Positions 7,491 through 13,983 of a stretch of DNA of 14,282 nt are shown in pieces. Each line of letters begins with the position of its first letter. Positions within the stretch are counted from its first letter, which is position 1. Made by a program: the position numbers and the translations under genes. The stretch comes from Actinomycetota bacterium (GTDB taxonomy: Bacteria; Actinomycetota; Thermoleophilia; RBG-16-64-13): NCBI GenBank assembly GCA_003157225.1, contig PMIZ01000268.1, forward strand, positions 1 to 14,282, in the 5' to 3' direction. Below the pieces are notes generated by a model. The model saw only the letters and a program-made list of their open reading frames with translations. It did no database searches and was not told where the DNA came from.

Positions 7491-7523
7491 GCAGACGAGA
7501 GGCGCAGACCAAAGGTACGCGAC

Positions 7524-9314
7524 GTGCTGCGGCTGGGGCGCGCCCTTAAGCTCGTATGGTCGGTCGCCCCGGGCTGGACGGCTGCCAGCGTCGCCCTCAC
7601 CATCCTGCAGGGCGTGCTGCCGCTCGCCGCCGTCTGGCTCTTGAAGCTGATCGTCGACGCGATCGCTCGGGGTATCACCGAGTCCGACCACTCTGCGGCT
7701 TTCCGCCACGTTGCACTGCTCATCGGCCTCGCGGCCGTGGTGGGACTCGCCGCCGTCATCATGCGGTCGCTGGGCGCCCTGACCGATCAGATCCTCGGAC
7801 GTGCCGTCACCGACCACGTTACCGATCTCATTCACGCCAAGTCGGTGGCCGTGGATCTCGAGTACTACGAGAACCCCGAGTACCACGACGCCCTCTACCG
7901 CGCGCAGCAGGAAGCTCCCTTCCGGCCCATGAGCACCGTCAGCAACCTAACCAGCACCGGCCAGGCTCTTGTGACCCTGCTCTCCATGGCTGGGCTTCTC
8001 CTCACCCTCCACTGGGCCGTTGGCCTTATCGTGTTGGCGGCCGCCGTGCCGGGAGCGGTGGTGCGCTTTCTCTACTCCGGCAGGCTCTTCGCCTGGCAGC
8101 GCAAACAGACGGAGGTCGAGCGGCAGTCCTACTACGCCCACTGGCTGCTCACCGACAGCGCCCACGCCAAGGAGATACGCCTCTTCGACCTTGGCGACCG
8201 CTTCCGGGTCTGGCATCGAGAGCTGAGGCAGCGGCTCCGCCGCGGGCTCATCGGTATCGCGGCGCGGCGTTCGCTGGCCGAACTCAGCTCCGGCGCGGTT
8301 GCCGTCCTTGCGGTGTTCGGAGCTTTCGCCTACATCGCTTGGCGCGCCCTCAAGGGGAGCATCAGCGTGGGACTCGTGGTCTTGTACTACCAGGCCTTCC
8401 AGACCAGCCTCGGATCGCTCCAGGCGGTGCTCCGCGGTCTCGCGGCGCTCTACGAGGACAGCCTCTTCCTCTCGTTCTACGACGAGTTCATGGCCCTCGA
8501 GCCTCGCGTGTTGCCCCCCGACCACCCACTGCCGCTTCCCCGGCCCATGCAGCAGGGCATCCGGTTCGAGCACGTGGACTTCAGCTACCCCGACACCGAC
8601 CGCACGGCCCTTCGCGACCTCTCCCTGACCATCCGGCCCGGCGAGGTGACCGCCCTCGTGGGCCCCAACGGCTCGGGCAAGACCACGCTGGTGAAGCTGC
8701 TCTGCCGTCTGTACGATCCCAGTTCCGGCGCTGTCACCATGGACGGAACGGACCTGCGCCGCTTCGACCTCGTCGACCTGCGGCGGGAGATGAGCGTCAT
8801 CTTCCAGGATTTCGCCCAGTACCAGTTGACCGCGCGCGAGAACATCCGGCTGGGAAACGTCGGACTCACCGAGAGCGACCCGGTCATCGAAGCGGCGGCG
8901 CGCGACTCAGGGGCCGATGAGACCATCCGGGGGTTGCGGCACGGCTACGACACCATACTGGGGAAGTGGTTCGACGAGGGCGAGGAGTTGAGCGTGGGTG
9001 AGTGGCAGAAGGTGGCTCTCGCCAGGGCGTTCGTGCGTGATGCTCAGATCCTGGTGCTCGACGAGCCCACGAGCGCACTCGACCCGCAGGCGGAGTGGGA
9101 CGTGTTCCAGCACATCAAAGAGCTCGCACGGGGCCGGGCGGTCATCCTCATCAGCCACCGCTTCTCGACCGTGCGCTCCGCCGACCAGATCCACATCTTC
9201 GACCAAGGCCGCATCATCGAGAGCGGCACCCACGAGGAGTTGGTGGCCCTCGGTGGACGGTACGCGGAGATGTACGAGGTGCAGGCCCGGGCCTACCGGG
9301 GCTTCACTCCGTAA
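7524..9314 (+). CDS. ABC exporter half-transporter (membrane domain fused to ATPase)
   Basis: A 596-residue type IV (ABCB-like) half-transporter expected to work as a homodimer in the cytoplasmic membrane. The N-terminal half has hydrophobic spans around residues 10-40, 55-85, 145-185 and 250-300, consistent with six helices. The C-terminal half is a complete ATPase: Walker A GPNGSGKT (380-387), Q-loop IFQDF, signature LSVGEWQ (489-495), Walker B ILVLDEPTSALD (509-520) and H-loop His545 in ISHR. The signature deviates from LSGGQ. The substrate cannot be read from sequence. The divergent neighbour is a peptidase/acetyltransferase/nucleotidyltransferase fusion, so peptide or glycolipid export is possible. 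The start is uncertain: a CTG at 7488 has the better ribosome site. Its last 11 bases overlap the convergent activase gene. Confidence 0.92.
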   Translation: MLRLGRALKLVWSVAPGWTAASVALTILQGVLPLAAVWLLKLIVDAIARGITESDHSAAFRHVALLIGLAAVVGLAAVIMRSLGALTDQILGRAVTDHVTDLIHAKSVAVDLEYYENPEYHDALYRAQQEAPFRPMSTVSNLTSTGQALVTLLSMAGLLLTLHWAVGLIVLAAAVPGAVVRFLYSGRLFAWQRKQTEVERQSYYAHWLLTDSAHAKEIRLFDLGDRFRVWHRELRQRLRRGLIGIAARRSLAELSSGAVAVLAVFGAFAYIAWRALKGSISVGLVVLYYQAFQTSLGSLQAVLRGLAALYEDSLFLSFYDEFMALEPRVLPPDHPLPLPRPMQQGIRFEHVDFSYPDTDRTALRDLSLTIRPGEVTALVGPNGSGKTTLVKLLCRLYDPSSGAVTMDGTDLRRFDLVDLRREMSVIFQDFAQYQLTARENIRLGNVGLTESDPVIEAAARDSGADETIRGLRHGYDTILGKWFDEGEELSVGEWQKVALARAFVRDAQILVLDEPTSALDPQAEWDVFQHIKELARGRAVILISHRFSTVRSADQIHIFDQGRIIESGTHEELVALGGRYAEMYEVQARAYRGFTP

Positions 9315-10083
9315 CGAGTTCTGAGGCAATCAGGGCCGCCCCGAGCGCGCCCAGGTACTCGGCCTCGGCTAGCACTTTGACGCCCACGCCTCCCAGGGCC
9401 AGCGATAGGGACTTCACGAACCCCGCGTTGAGCGCCGCCCCGCCGCCCAGCACCACCGGGTCCTCGATGCCGATGCGGCGCACCATGGTCGACACCCGGC
9501 TGGCCATGGCATCGTGGACGGCTTTCGCTATGTCGGCCGGTGCCGTGTTGGCGTGGATGAGGCTTACCACCTCCGACTCGGCGAACACTGTGCACTGGGC
9601 GTTCATCGGGATGGTCTGAGTGGAGTCCAGCGAAGCCATGGCAAAATCGTCCAAGGGCATCTCCAGAGCGCGGCTCATGGCCTCCACGAAAGCACCCGCC
9701 CCGGCCGCGCACTTCTCGTTGATGGCGAAGTCGACCACCTTGCCCGTGTCGCTCAGGCGAATCGCCCTCGCCTCGTCGGCGCCCACGTCGATGACCGTCC
9801 GCGCCCCGGGGAACAGTGCCGCCGCACCTTTGGCGTCGGCCGCGATCTCGGTGGGCTGCTGCGTGGCGAAGGTCAAAGCCTTCCTGCCCGCACCCGTGGC
9901 CGCCACCCGCTCGATGTCACCTCGCGCCACTCCCGCCACCGAGGCCGCTTCGCCCAACCCCCGCTCGGCCGACTCCTCATGGTCGAAGCCCGACGGCACC
10001 GTGGCCCGCGCCAGTGGCTTGCCGTCCTTCAGGAGGACGACGTGCACGTTCTTGGCCCCGACGTCGATGCCTGCTACGAGCAT
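9304..10083 (-). CDS. Second BadF/BadG/BcrA/BcrD-family ATPase, BcrD/HgdC-like
   Basis: A 259-residue ASKHA ATPase, close to the length of HgdC-type activases. Motifs in order: AGIDVGAKNVHVVLL (phosphate-1), TVIDVGADEARAIR (phosphate-2), NEKCAAGAGAF (first cluster cysteine), AQCTVFAESEVVSL (second cluster cysteine), VVLGGGAALNAG, and EYLGALGAALIAS. The phosphate-2 loop reads GADE where the other activase in this window has GGQD; as I recall, Thauera BcrD has a comparable divergence (DIGALHGRAIR), so this may be the D-type partner of an A/D heterodimer. ATG at 10083 is preferred over GTG at 10101 because AGGAG sits 6 bases upstream of it. It overlaps the 3' end of korC by 10 bases and is the last gene of the kor operon, suggesting that ferredoxin reduced by Kor feeds this ATPase. 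Confidence 0.88.
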   Translation of the reverse strand: MLVAGIDVGAKNVHVVLLKDGKPLARATVPSGFDHEESAERGLGEAASVAGVARGDIERVAATGAGRKALTFATQQPTEIAADAKGAAALFPGARTVIDVGADEARAIRLSDTGKVVDFAINEKCAAGAGAFVEAMSRALEMPLDDFAMASLDSTQTIPMNAQCTVFAESEVVSLIHANTAPADIAKAVHDAMASRVSTMVRRIGIEDPVVLGGGAALNAGFVKSLSLALGGVGVKVLAEAEYLGALGAALIASELVTE

Positions 10084-10736
10084 GCTCCGCTCCTCTTCCA
10101 CTCGTCTGGGTCCAGTGCAAGTCCCCGGGCCAACGCTTTGCGATTCGCTTCTTCGTTGCCCGGCGTCACGGTAGACATTACCGCTCTCTTGAGCGAGTCC
10201 GCCGACACCACACCGGTGATGCCTACCACCGCCCCCAGGGTGAACACGTTCGGAGTGATCTCCGAGGCTCCGTTCTCTTCCATGGCCAGTCGCGTGAACG
10301 GTATGCCGAAGCTCATAGCTGCCGACTGGGGCGGCGTAGTGACTTCCTCCGAATCATAGACAAGAATGCTGTCCGGGCGAAGCAGATGAGCGTACCCGTC
10401 CGCCGAGTCCTGGGACAGAGCCACGAGAAGGTCCGCCGACTGGAGCTCGGGGTAGTCGATCGGGCTGTCGGAGATGACCACGTCGCTATGACCGTAGCCC
10501 TCGTGCGTGTCGAGTCCATACGTCTGGGTCTGCACCACGTAGCGGTGGTCGCGGGTGGCCGCCATGGCGAGCAACACACCCACGAGGATCACCCCTTGCT
10601 CGCCGGTGCCGCCAAAGCGCACCTCCATGAAAGCCCGATCGGCGAGCAACCCCGACCGCGGCGGGGCCGGCCCCGAACCGATGGGCGGGGGCGACGACAG
10701 GTCGCTGCTCCTCGAGTTCTCGCCGGGACTGATCAT
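10074..10736 (-). CDS. korC: 2-oxoacid:ferredoxin oxidoreductase, gamma subunit
   Basis: A 220-residue protein whose core, from about residue 37, matches the gamma domain of 2-oxoacid:ferredoxin oxidoreductases: VRFGGTGEQGVILVG, then YGLDTHEGYGHSDVVIS, and a central NVFTLGAVVGITGVV. This subunit helps bind CoA and completes the KorAB core. The start at 10736 forms an ATGA overlap with korB and is favoured by coupling. It leaves a 36-residue Pro/Ser-rich N-terminal extension that family members normally lack. A second ATG at 10628 (MEVRFGG) would give the usual length but has no ribosome site. One residue differs from the common GGSGGQG loop (Glu in GTGEQG). The GYGHSD segment in place of a more usual RGG-type sequence leaves substrate identity open (2-oxoglutarate or branched 2-oxoacid). 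Confidence 0.88.
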   Translation of the reverse strand: MISPGENSRSSDLSSPPPIGSGPAPPRSGLLADRAFMEVRFGGTGEQGVILVGVLLAMAATRDHRYVVQTQTYGLDTHEGYGHSDVVISDSPIDYPELQSADLLVALSQDSADGYAHLLRPDSILVYDSEEVTTPPQSAAMSFGIPFTRLAMEENGASEITPNVFTLGAVVGITGVVSADSLKRAVMSTVTPGNEEANRKALARGLALDPDEWKRSGACS

Positions 10737-11602
10737 ACAAAGGCCTCCTCACCGGCCGACTCACCCGCTGCCGCCTGTTCGGCGGCTTCGGCCTGCGCCC
10801 GGGTGACGAGCGCGGCGTACGAACGCTGGAACTCGCGTCTCTCCGTGTCGCGGTGCAGGATTCCCGCGACTATCTTGCCTCTCAGTTCGGCCGGCGAGAG
10901 CGCCGCTGCCTCGGCCCTGGAGAGAGACCGTGCTTTTTCGTCCTCGAGCATGGCGACCGCGCCCCCTGTCACGTTGCGCTTGCCGTATTCCATCGGGCAG
11001 GGCACCACAGCCTCGATGAAGGCGAAGCCCGGGTGCTCGATCCCCTGCTTGATGACCTCTTCCAAGGGTTCGATCTCCGCCGCCGTGCCACGAGCGACGA
11101 AGGTGGCTCCAGCCGCCTCGGTGAGCTTGCAGAGATCAAAGGGCTCTTCCAGCTGCCCGTAAGGAGCCGTGGTCGCGCGGTCACCCCAATCGGCGAGCGG
11201 TGACGTCTGCCCGCCGGTCATGCCGTACACCTGGTTGTTGAACAGGATGCACGTCAGGTCGATGTTGCGCCGGCAGGCGTGTATGAGATGGTTGCCGCCG
11301 ATGGCGGCGCCGTCTCCGTCGCCGGTCACCACCACCACGGTGAACTCGGGGCGCGACATCTTGATGCCGGTGGCGAAGGCGAGCGCCCGGCCGTGGATGG
11401 TATGCATGGTGCCGACGTCCACGTAGCCGGCCGCTCTGCTGGAGCAGCCCACGCCTCCCACCACCACCGTCTCTTCGCGCTTGAGGCCCAGGTCGACCAT
11501 CGCCCGCAGCAGAGCTCCGGTCACGATGCCGATCCCGCAGCCCGCGCACCACATGTGAGGCAGCCGCTCAGTGTGCAAGAACTGTTCGATCTCGAGCGGC
11601 AT
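10733..11602 (-). CDS. korB: 2-oxoacid:ferredoxin oxidoreductase, beta (thiamine diphosphate) subunit
   Basis: A 289-residue beta subunit carrying the thiamine diphosphate and [4Fe-4S] centres. Cluster ligands are probably Cys19 and Cys22 (WCAGCG), Cys53 (VGCSS) and Cys202 (VPCPMEYG). The TPP/Mg motif begins GDGDGAAIGGNH (94-105) and ends around FNNQVYGMTGGQ (121-132). The HTIHGRALAFATGIK segment is typical of KorB/VorB. The enzyme oxidatively decarboxylates a 2-oxoacid with CoA and passes two electrons to ferredoxin. A 75-residue Ala/Glu-rich C-terminal extension follows the core and has no recognised function. ATG starts 3 bases after the korA stop and the stop overlaps korC as ATGA. No delta (ferredoxin) subunit is encoded here, as is usual for KorAB-type enzymes that use a free ferredoxin. 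Confidence 0.94.
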   Translation of the reverse strand: MPLEIEQFLHTERLPHMWCAGCGIGIVTGALLRAMVDLGLKREETVVVGGVGCSSRAAGYVDVGTMHTIHGRALAFATGIKMSRPEFTVVVVTGDGDGAAIGGNHLIHACRRNIDLTCILFNNQVYGMTGGQTSPLADWGDRATTAPYGQLEEPFDLCKLTEAAGATFVARGTAAEIEPLEEVIKQGIEHPGFAFIEAVVPCPMEYGKRNVTGGAVAMLEDEKARSLSRAEAAALSPAELRGKIVAGILHRDTERREFQRSYAALVTRAQAEAAEQAAAGESAGEEAFV

Positions 11603-11605
11603 CAG

Positions 11606-12784
11606 CTACACGCTTTCGTACTTGCCGATGAGCCTGGAGACTTGATCCAGGATCTCGCGCGGGGTGATGAGGGTGCCGTCGATCTTGCCCATGCCGATGA
11701 CCGTGGTCCACTCCTCGGCCATCTTGCGCACCTCGCGGGCGTACTGGCCCAGGTTCAGCTCGGGGATGAGCATGAACTCCACGCGCCTCGCCACTTGCTG
11801 GATGATCTCCACCGGCATGGGAAACAAGGTGTAGAGGTGGAGCACCTCCACCGGAAGCCCCTCCTCCTCGGCGAGGCGCCAGGCAGCCCGGGCGCTCCGG
11901 GCACAGGACCCGTAGGCCACGATGCAGACCCGGCCCTTGCCTTCGTTCTTCATGTCGTACAGGCAAAGCTCGTCGCGGTGGTTGCCCACCTTGTCGTAGA
12001 GGTCGTGGAGGAACCGCTCGCTCTTGTGGGCGTCGTTGGTAGGAAAGCCGGTCTCGTCGTGGGTGCAGCCGGTCACGTGCGGGTGCGTCTCCGAGCCGAG
12101 CACATGCGGGGGATGGACCTCCCGAGCCAGGTCGGGGTGGACGTAACCGGGGGTGAAGTCGAAATCGCCGCTGGTGAGCCGGTAGCGCCCCACCAGCTCG
12201 GGCGAGAAGCTCTCGCGCATGTGGCCGACCACCTCGTCGGCCAGTAGAGTGACGGGGGTGCGGAACCGTTGGGCGAAGCGGACGGCGGCCATGGTGAGCC
12301 GGTACATGTCGGCCACGTTGGAGGCCGCCAGCACGATGGCGGGGTGATCGCCGTGCGTGCCCCAGCGGGCCTGCATCACGTCGCCTTGGGAAGGGGCGCT
12401 CACCCGGCCGGTGGACGGCCCTTCGCGCATGACGTCCACCACCACCAGAGGAGCCTCCACCATGATGGCGTAGCCGATGGCCTCCTGCATCAGCGAGAAG
12501 CCGGGGCCGGAGGTGGCGGTCATGCCCAGCTTGCCCGCCAACGACGAGCCGATGCAGGCGCAGATGGAGCCGATCTCGTCTTCCATCTGCATGAACACCC
12601 CTCCCACCCGTGGCAGCTCGTAGGCCATGGTCTCCATGATCTCGGAGCTGGGGGTGATGGGATAGCCGGCGAAGAAGCGCACGCCGGCGTCGAGAGCGCC
12701 CAAGGCGCAGGCGCGGTTACCTTGGACCAGCAGGCTGCTCTGGTCGACCTTTTCTCGCAACAGGTGGCTGTGCCAGAGTTCCAT
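11606..12784 (-). CDS. korA: 2-oxoacid:ferredoxin oxidoreductase, alpha subunit
   Basis: A 392-residue alpha subunit, the usual length for KorA/VorA. Recognisable segments are GALDAGVRFFAGYPITPSSE (29-48), ATSGPGFSLMQEAIGYA (90-106), and the VDVMREGPSTG and QGDVMQARWGTHGD stretches of the pyrimidine-binding domain, followed by the domain II region with ADEVVGHMRE. It forms the catalytic core with korB directly downstream (3-base gap) and is the first gene of the four-gene operon korA-korB-korC-activase. In known aromatic degraders such as Thauera, a 2-oxoglutarate:ferredoxin oxidoreductase supplies reduced ferredoxin to benzoyl-CoA reductase; the linked activase here fits such a supply role, but that is inference. 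No Shine-Dalgarno precedes the ATG, and a possible -10 box sits just upstream. Confidence 0.94.
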   Translation of the reverse strand: MELWHSHLLREKVDQSSLLVQGNRACALGALDAGVRFFAGYPITPSSEIMETMAYELPRVGGVFMQMEDEIGSICACIGSSLAGKLGMTATSGPGFSLMQEAIGYAIMVEAPLVVVDVMREGPSTGRVSAPSQGDVMQARWGTHGDHPAIVLAASNVADMYRLTMAAVRFAQRFRTPVTLLADEVVGHMRESFSPELVGRYRLTSGDFDFTPGYVHPDLAREVHPPHVLGSETHPHVTGCTHDETGFPTNDAHKSERFLHDLYDKVGNHRDELCLYDMKNEGKGRVCIVAYGSCARSARAAWRLAEEEGLPVEVLHLYTLFPMPVEIIQQVARRVEFMLIPELNLGQYAREVRKMAEEWTTVIGMGKIDGTLITPREILDQVSRLIGKYESV

Positions 12785-12793
12785 GTGGACTTG

Positions 12794-12799
12794 AGCATA
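12794..12799 (-). promoter_or_regulatory. Candidate extended -10 box for the kor operon (possibly leaderless)
   Basis: On the minus strand TGCTATGCT gives an extended -10 (TG-n-TATGCT) whose hexamer ends 9 bases before the korA ATG. Transcription would then begin within about 3 bases of the start codon. The absence of any ribosome site before this ATG fits leaderless initiation. No -35 box is evident and the hexamer matches TATAAT at only four positions. Confidence 0.3.
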
Positions 12800-12933
12800 G
12801 CACCGTGGCCGCTCCGCGAGGGACTGAGCCGCGCGCCGCCGCGCCTCACCGGCGAGGCCGTTGCCTCGCGTGTTTAGCTAGTGGACGGATTGCCTACAAG
12901 CATATTGGAGAACCTCTTTGCGAAAGGACGGCG

Positions 12934-13317
12934 GTGACCGAGCAGGGCGACAGACTGGCCGAGTGGACCGGCCGAGAGCTTTTTGACGCTAACGGGCACA
13001 AGATCGGCCGGGTCGTGGGCCTCGCGTTTTCTCGCAGAAGGTACGGCGCGACCTGGCTGAGGGTGGAGACCATCCTCGGGAAGAACGTACTCGTGCCCGC
13101 AGAGCGGATCGACACCTCACGCGATCGCCTTGTGCTGCCGTACCCCAAGTCCTATGTCGAGGGCGGACCTGTGAACGAGCAGGACGAACCGCTGTCGCGC
13201 GACGAGGGTCGCAGGCTATGCCTTCACTACGGCTTCGACTCAGCGATGCCGAACAGTGCGTGTCGGCAGGGTTGCGGCCTGTGCATGGCCAAGAGACGGG
13301 CGGAACGGTCGCGCTAG
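12934..13317 (+). CDS. PRC-barrel domain protein with C-terminal cysteine cluster
   Basis: A 127-residue protein. Residues 10-80 form a PRC-barrel: EWTGRELFDANGHKIGRVVGL, then ATWLRVETILGKNVLVPAE and DRLVLPYPKSYVEGGP, ending in the typical PY/P positions. PRC-barrels are small beta domains used in ribosome maturation, photosynthetic complexes and stress proteins; here the role is unknown. GTG at 12934 is chosen because AAAGGA lies 5 bases upstream and the barrel begins soon after; upstream in-frame codons at 12805-12933 lack family similarity. Beyond the barrel, residues 85-127 carry Cys96, Cys110, Cys114 and Cys117 (C-x3-C-x2-C at the end) followed by a basic tail, which looks like a metal or iron-sulfur site. 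It is transcribed divergently from korA. Confidence 0.8.
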   Translation: MTEQGDRLAEWTGRELFDANGHKIGRVVGLAFSRRRYGATWLRVETILGKNVLVPAERIDTSRDRLVLPYPKSYVEGGPVNEQDEPLSRDEGRRLCLHYGFDSAMPNSACRQGCGLCMAKRRAERSR

Positions 13318-13711
13318 CCAGGACTTGATTGGAGCCGCATTCGGGAGGTCGACCGCGATGCCGCAGAGGCCGACTTCGCAATTCTGCGTCAATGAGTGAG
13401 AACTGCTGGATGGTATTCGAACTTGCGTGAGGACGTGACGTGTTCTTTTCGGCAGTGCAGAGCAACGCATGGAGAGCGTCGGTCACTTCTTTCCCTAGCG
13501 TCGAGCGGTTGTCTGCACGACGCAGAAGGAGTTGCTCCTGGCCGTCGGCAACCTGCTTTTCCAGCAAGCCAAGCTCGAAGAGAGCCTTTTGCCTTGGAGC
13601 GAGATCCTGCCAAAGTACTGCCAGAGCGTGCGCTCGCTCAAGTATTTCAGCGCCGTTCGAAATGTAGAGATACTCGGGTCCGACCGGGTATCGGGCGGCC
13701 GCGGATGGCAT
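12989..13711 (-). CDS. Doubtful hypothetical frame; only the first ~110-130 codons look protein-like
   Basis: An ATG at 13711 lies 11 bases after the stop of the small membrane gene, with a weak GCAGG 8 bases upstream. The first ~90 residues read like a soluble helical protein (for example GAEILERAHALAVLWQDL and QKALFELGLLEKQVADG). The frame then runs on, antisense to the whole PRC-barrel gene, to a stop at 12989, where the composition becomes Arg/Ser-rich and is plainly the shadow of that gene. If real, it is probably a decayed or frameshifted gene whose true end lies near 13320. Third-position GC (about 62 percent over 13532-13726) is low for this window and the opposite strand scores slightly better. 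I recognise no family. Confidence 0.25.
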   Translation of the reverse strand: MPSAAARYPVGPEYLYISNGAEILERAHALAVLWQDLAPRQKALFELGLLEKQVADGQEQLLLRRADNRSTLGKEVTDALHALLCTAEKNTSRPHASSNTIQQFSLIDAELRSRPLRHRGRPPECGSNQVLASATVPPVSWPCTGRNPADTHCSASLSRSRSEGIACDPRRATAVRPARSQVRPRHRTWGTAAQGDRVRCRSALRARVRSSRGWSPPSARSRRTFCEKTRGPRPGRSCAR

Positions 13712-13722
13712 GCTGCAGCCTG
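13318..13722. other. Low-coding-signal stretch between the PRC-barrel gene and the small membrane gene
   Basis: About 400 bases with no confident gene, RNA or repeat. Besides the doubtful minus-strand frame starting at 13711, a plus-strand frame from 13499 to 13726 is open, with codon-like third positions but no credible start: its TTG at 13532 abuts AAGGAG with no spacer. The two frames are codon-aligned opposites of each other, so coding potential on one strand creates apparent potential on the other. Base composition is less GC-rich than the neighbours. Confidence 0.4.
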
Positions 13723-13911
13723 CTAAACCAGGGCGACCACCAAGAGCGCCACCCCGACCACGATCAGCACGAGACCGACGATCATAGATGATCGTGGTGG
13801 AAGGTGGCCTCTGCCAGTGAGCTGCCCAGGCATGTGGCCCGTGCCGGCGAGCAGTCCATACACAAGCGCGATGAATCCGGTGGCTGTCAAAATGATGCCT
13901 ATGCGGAGCAT
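13723..13911 (-). CDS. Small two-helix membrane protein
   Basis: A 62-residue protein with two hydrophobic spans, residues 3-22 (RIGIILTATGFIALVYGLLA) and 43-62 (MIVGLVLIVVGVALLVVALV), joined by a polar loop containing GHMPGQLTGRGHLPPRSS. The start is well supported: GGAGG at 13917-13921 lies 5 bases before the ATG. It lies 72 bases downstream of the permease-like gene end on the same strand, so co-transcription is possible. I do not recognise the family; size and topology fit the many small membrane proteins found beside transport or stress genes. The protein ends inside the second helix, so its C-terminus would sit at the membrane face. Confidence 0.7.
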   Translation of the reverse strand: MLRIGIILTATGFIALVYGLLAGTGHMPGQLTGRGHLPPRSSMIVGLVLIVVGVALLVVALV

Positions 13912-13983
13912 TCTTTCCTCCCCACGTTCGTCCCAAGACAGCGGTCGCCGAGCCCTATCGCTCCTCCTTCTTGTTCGGCCGAT

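Noticed and set aside
7947..8573. Long open frame antisense to the ABC exporter (208 codons)
   Set aside because: Arg/Glu/Gly-rich composition without family motifs. It lies wholly opposite a gene with complete ABC motifs and is a typical high-GC shadow.
5171..9314. Complete lasso-peptide or other RiPP biosynthesis cluster
   Set aside because: The ABC exporter and nucleotidyltransferase-type fusion are suggestive, but no precursor peptide, PqqD-like, transglutaminase-like or asparagine-synthetase-like gene is visible.
9816..11162. 448-codon plus-strand open frame opposite the second activase, korC and korB
   Set aside because: Spans three well-supported minus-strand genes and has a low-complexity Pro/Arg/Ser composition; a GC-driven artefact.
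11279..12247. 322-codon plus-strand open frame opposite korA/korB
   Set aside because: His/Val/Gly-rich translation with no domain, fully antisense to two confidently identified genes.
13532..13726. Plus-strand frame with good third-position GC
   Set aside because: No usable start codon (the TTG directly abuts AAGGAG), a stop at 13496 upstream, and no recognised family; kept only as part of the ambiguous-stretch finding.
13758..13797. Inverted repeat CCACGATCA/TGATCGTGG with an inner near-palindrome around 13778-13795
   Set aside because: It lies inside the coding sequence of the small membrane protein, where Ile-Val-Val-Gly codons repeat, so coding constraint explains it better than a regulatory hairpin.
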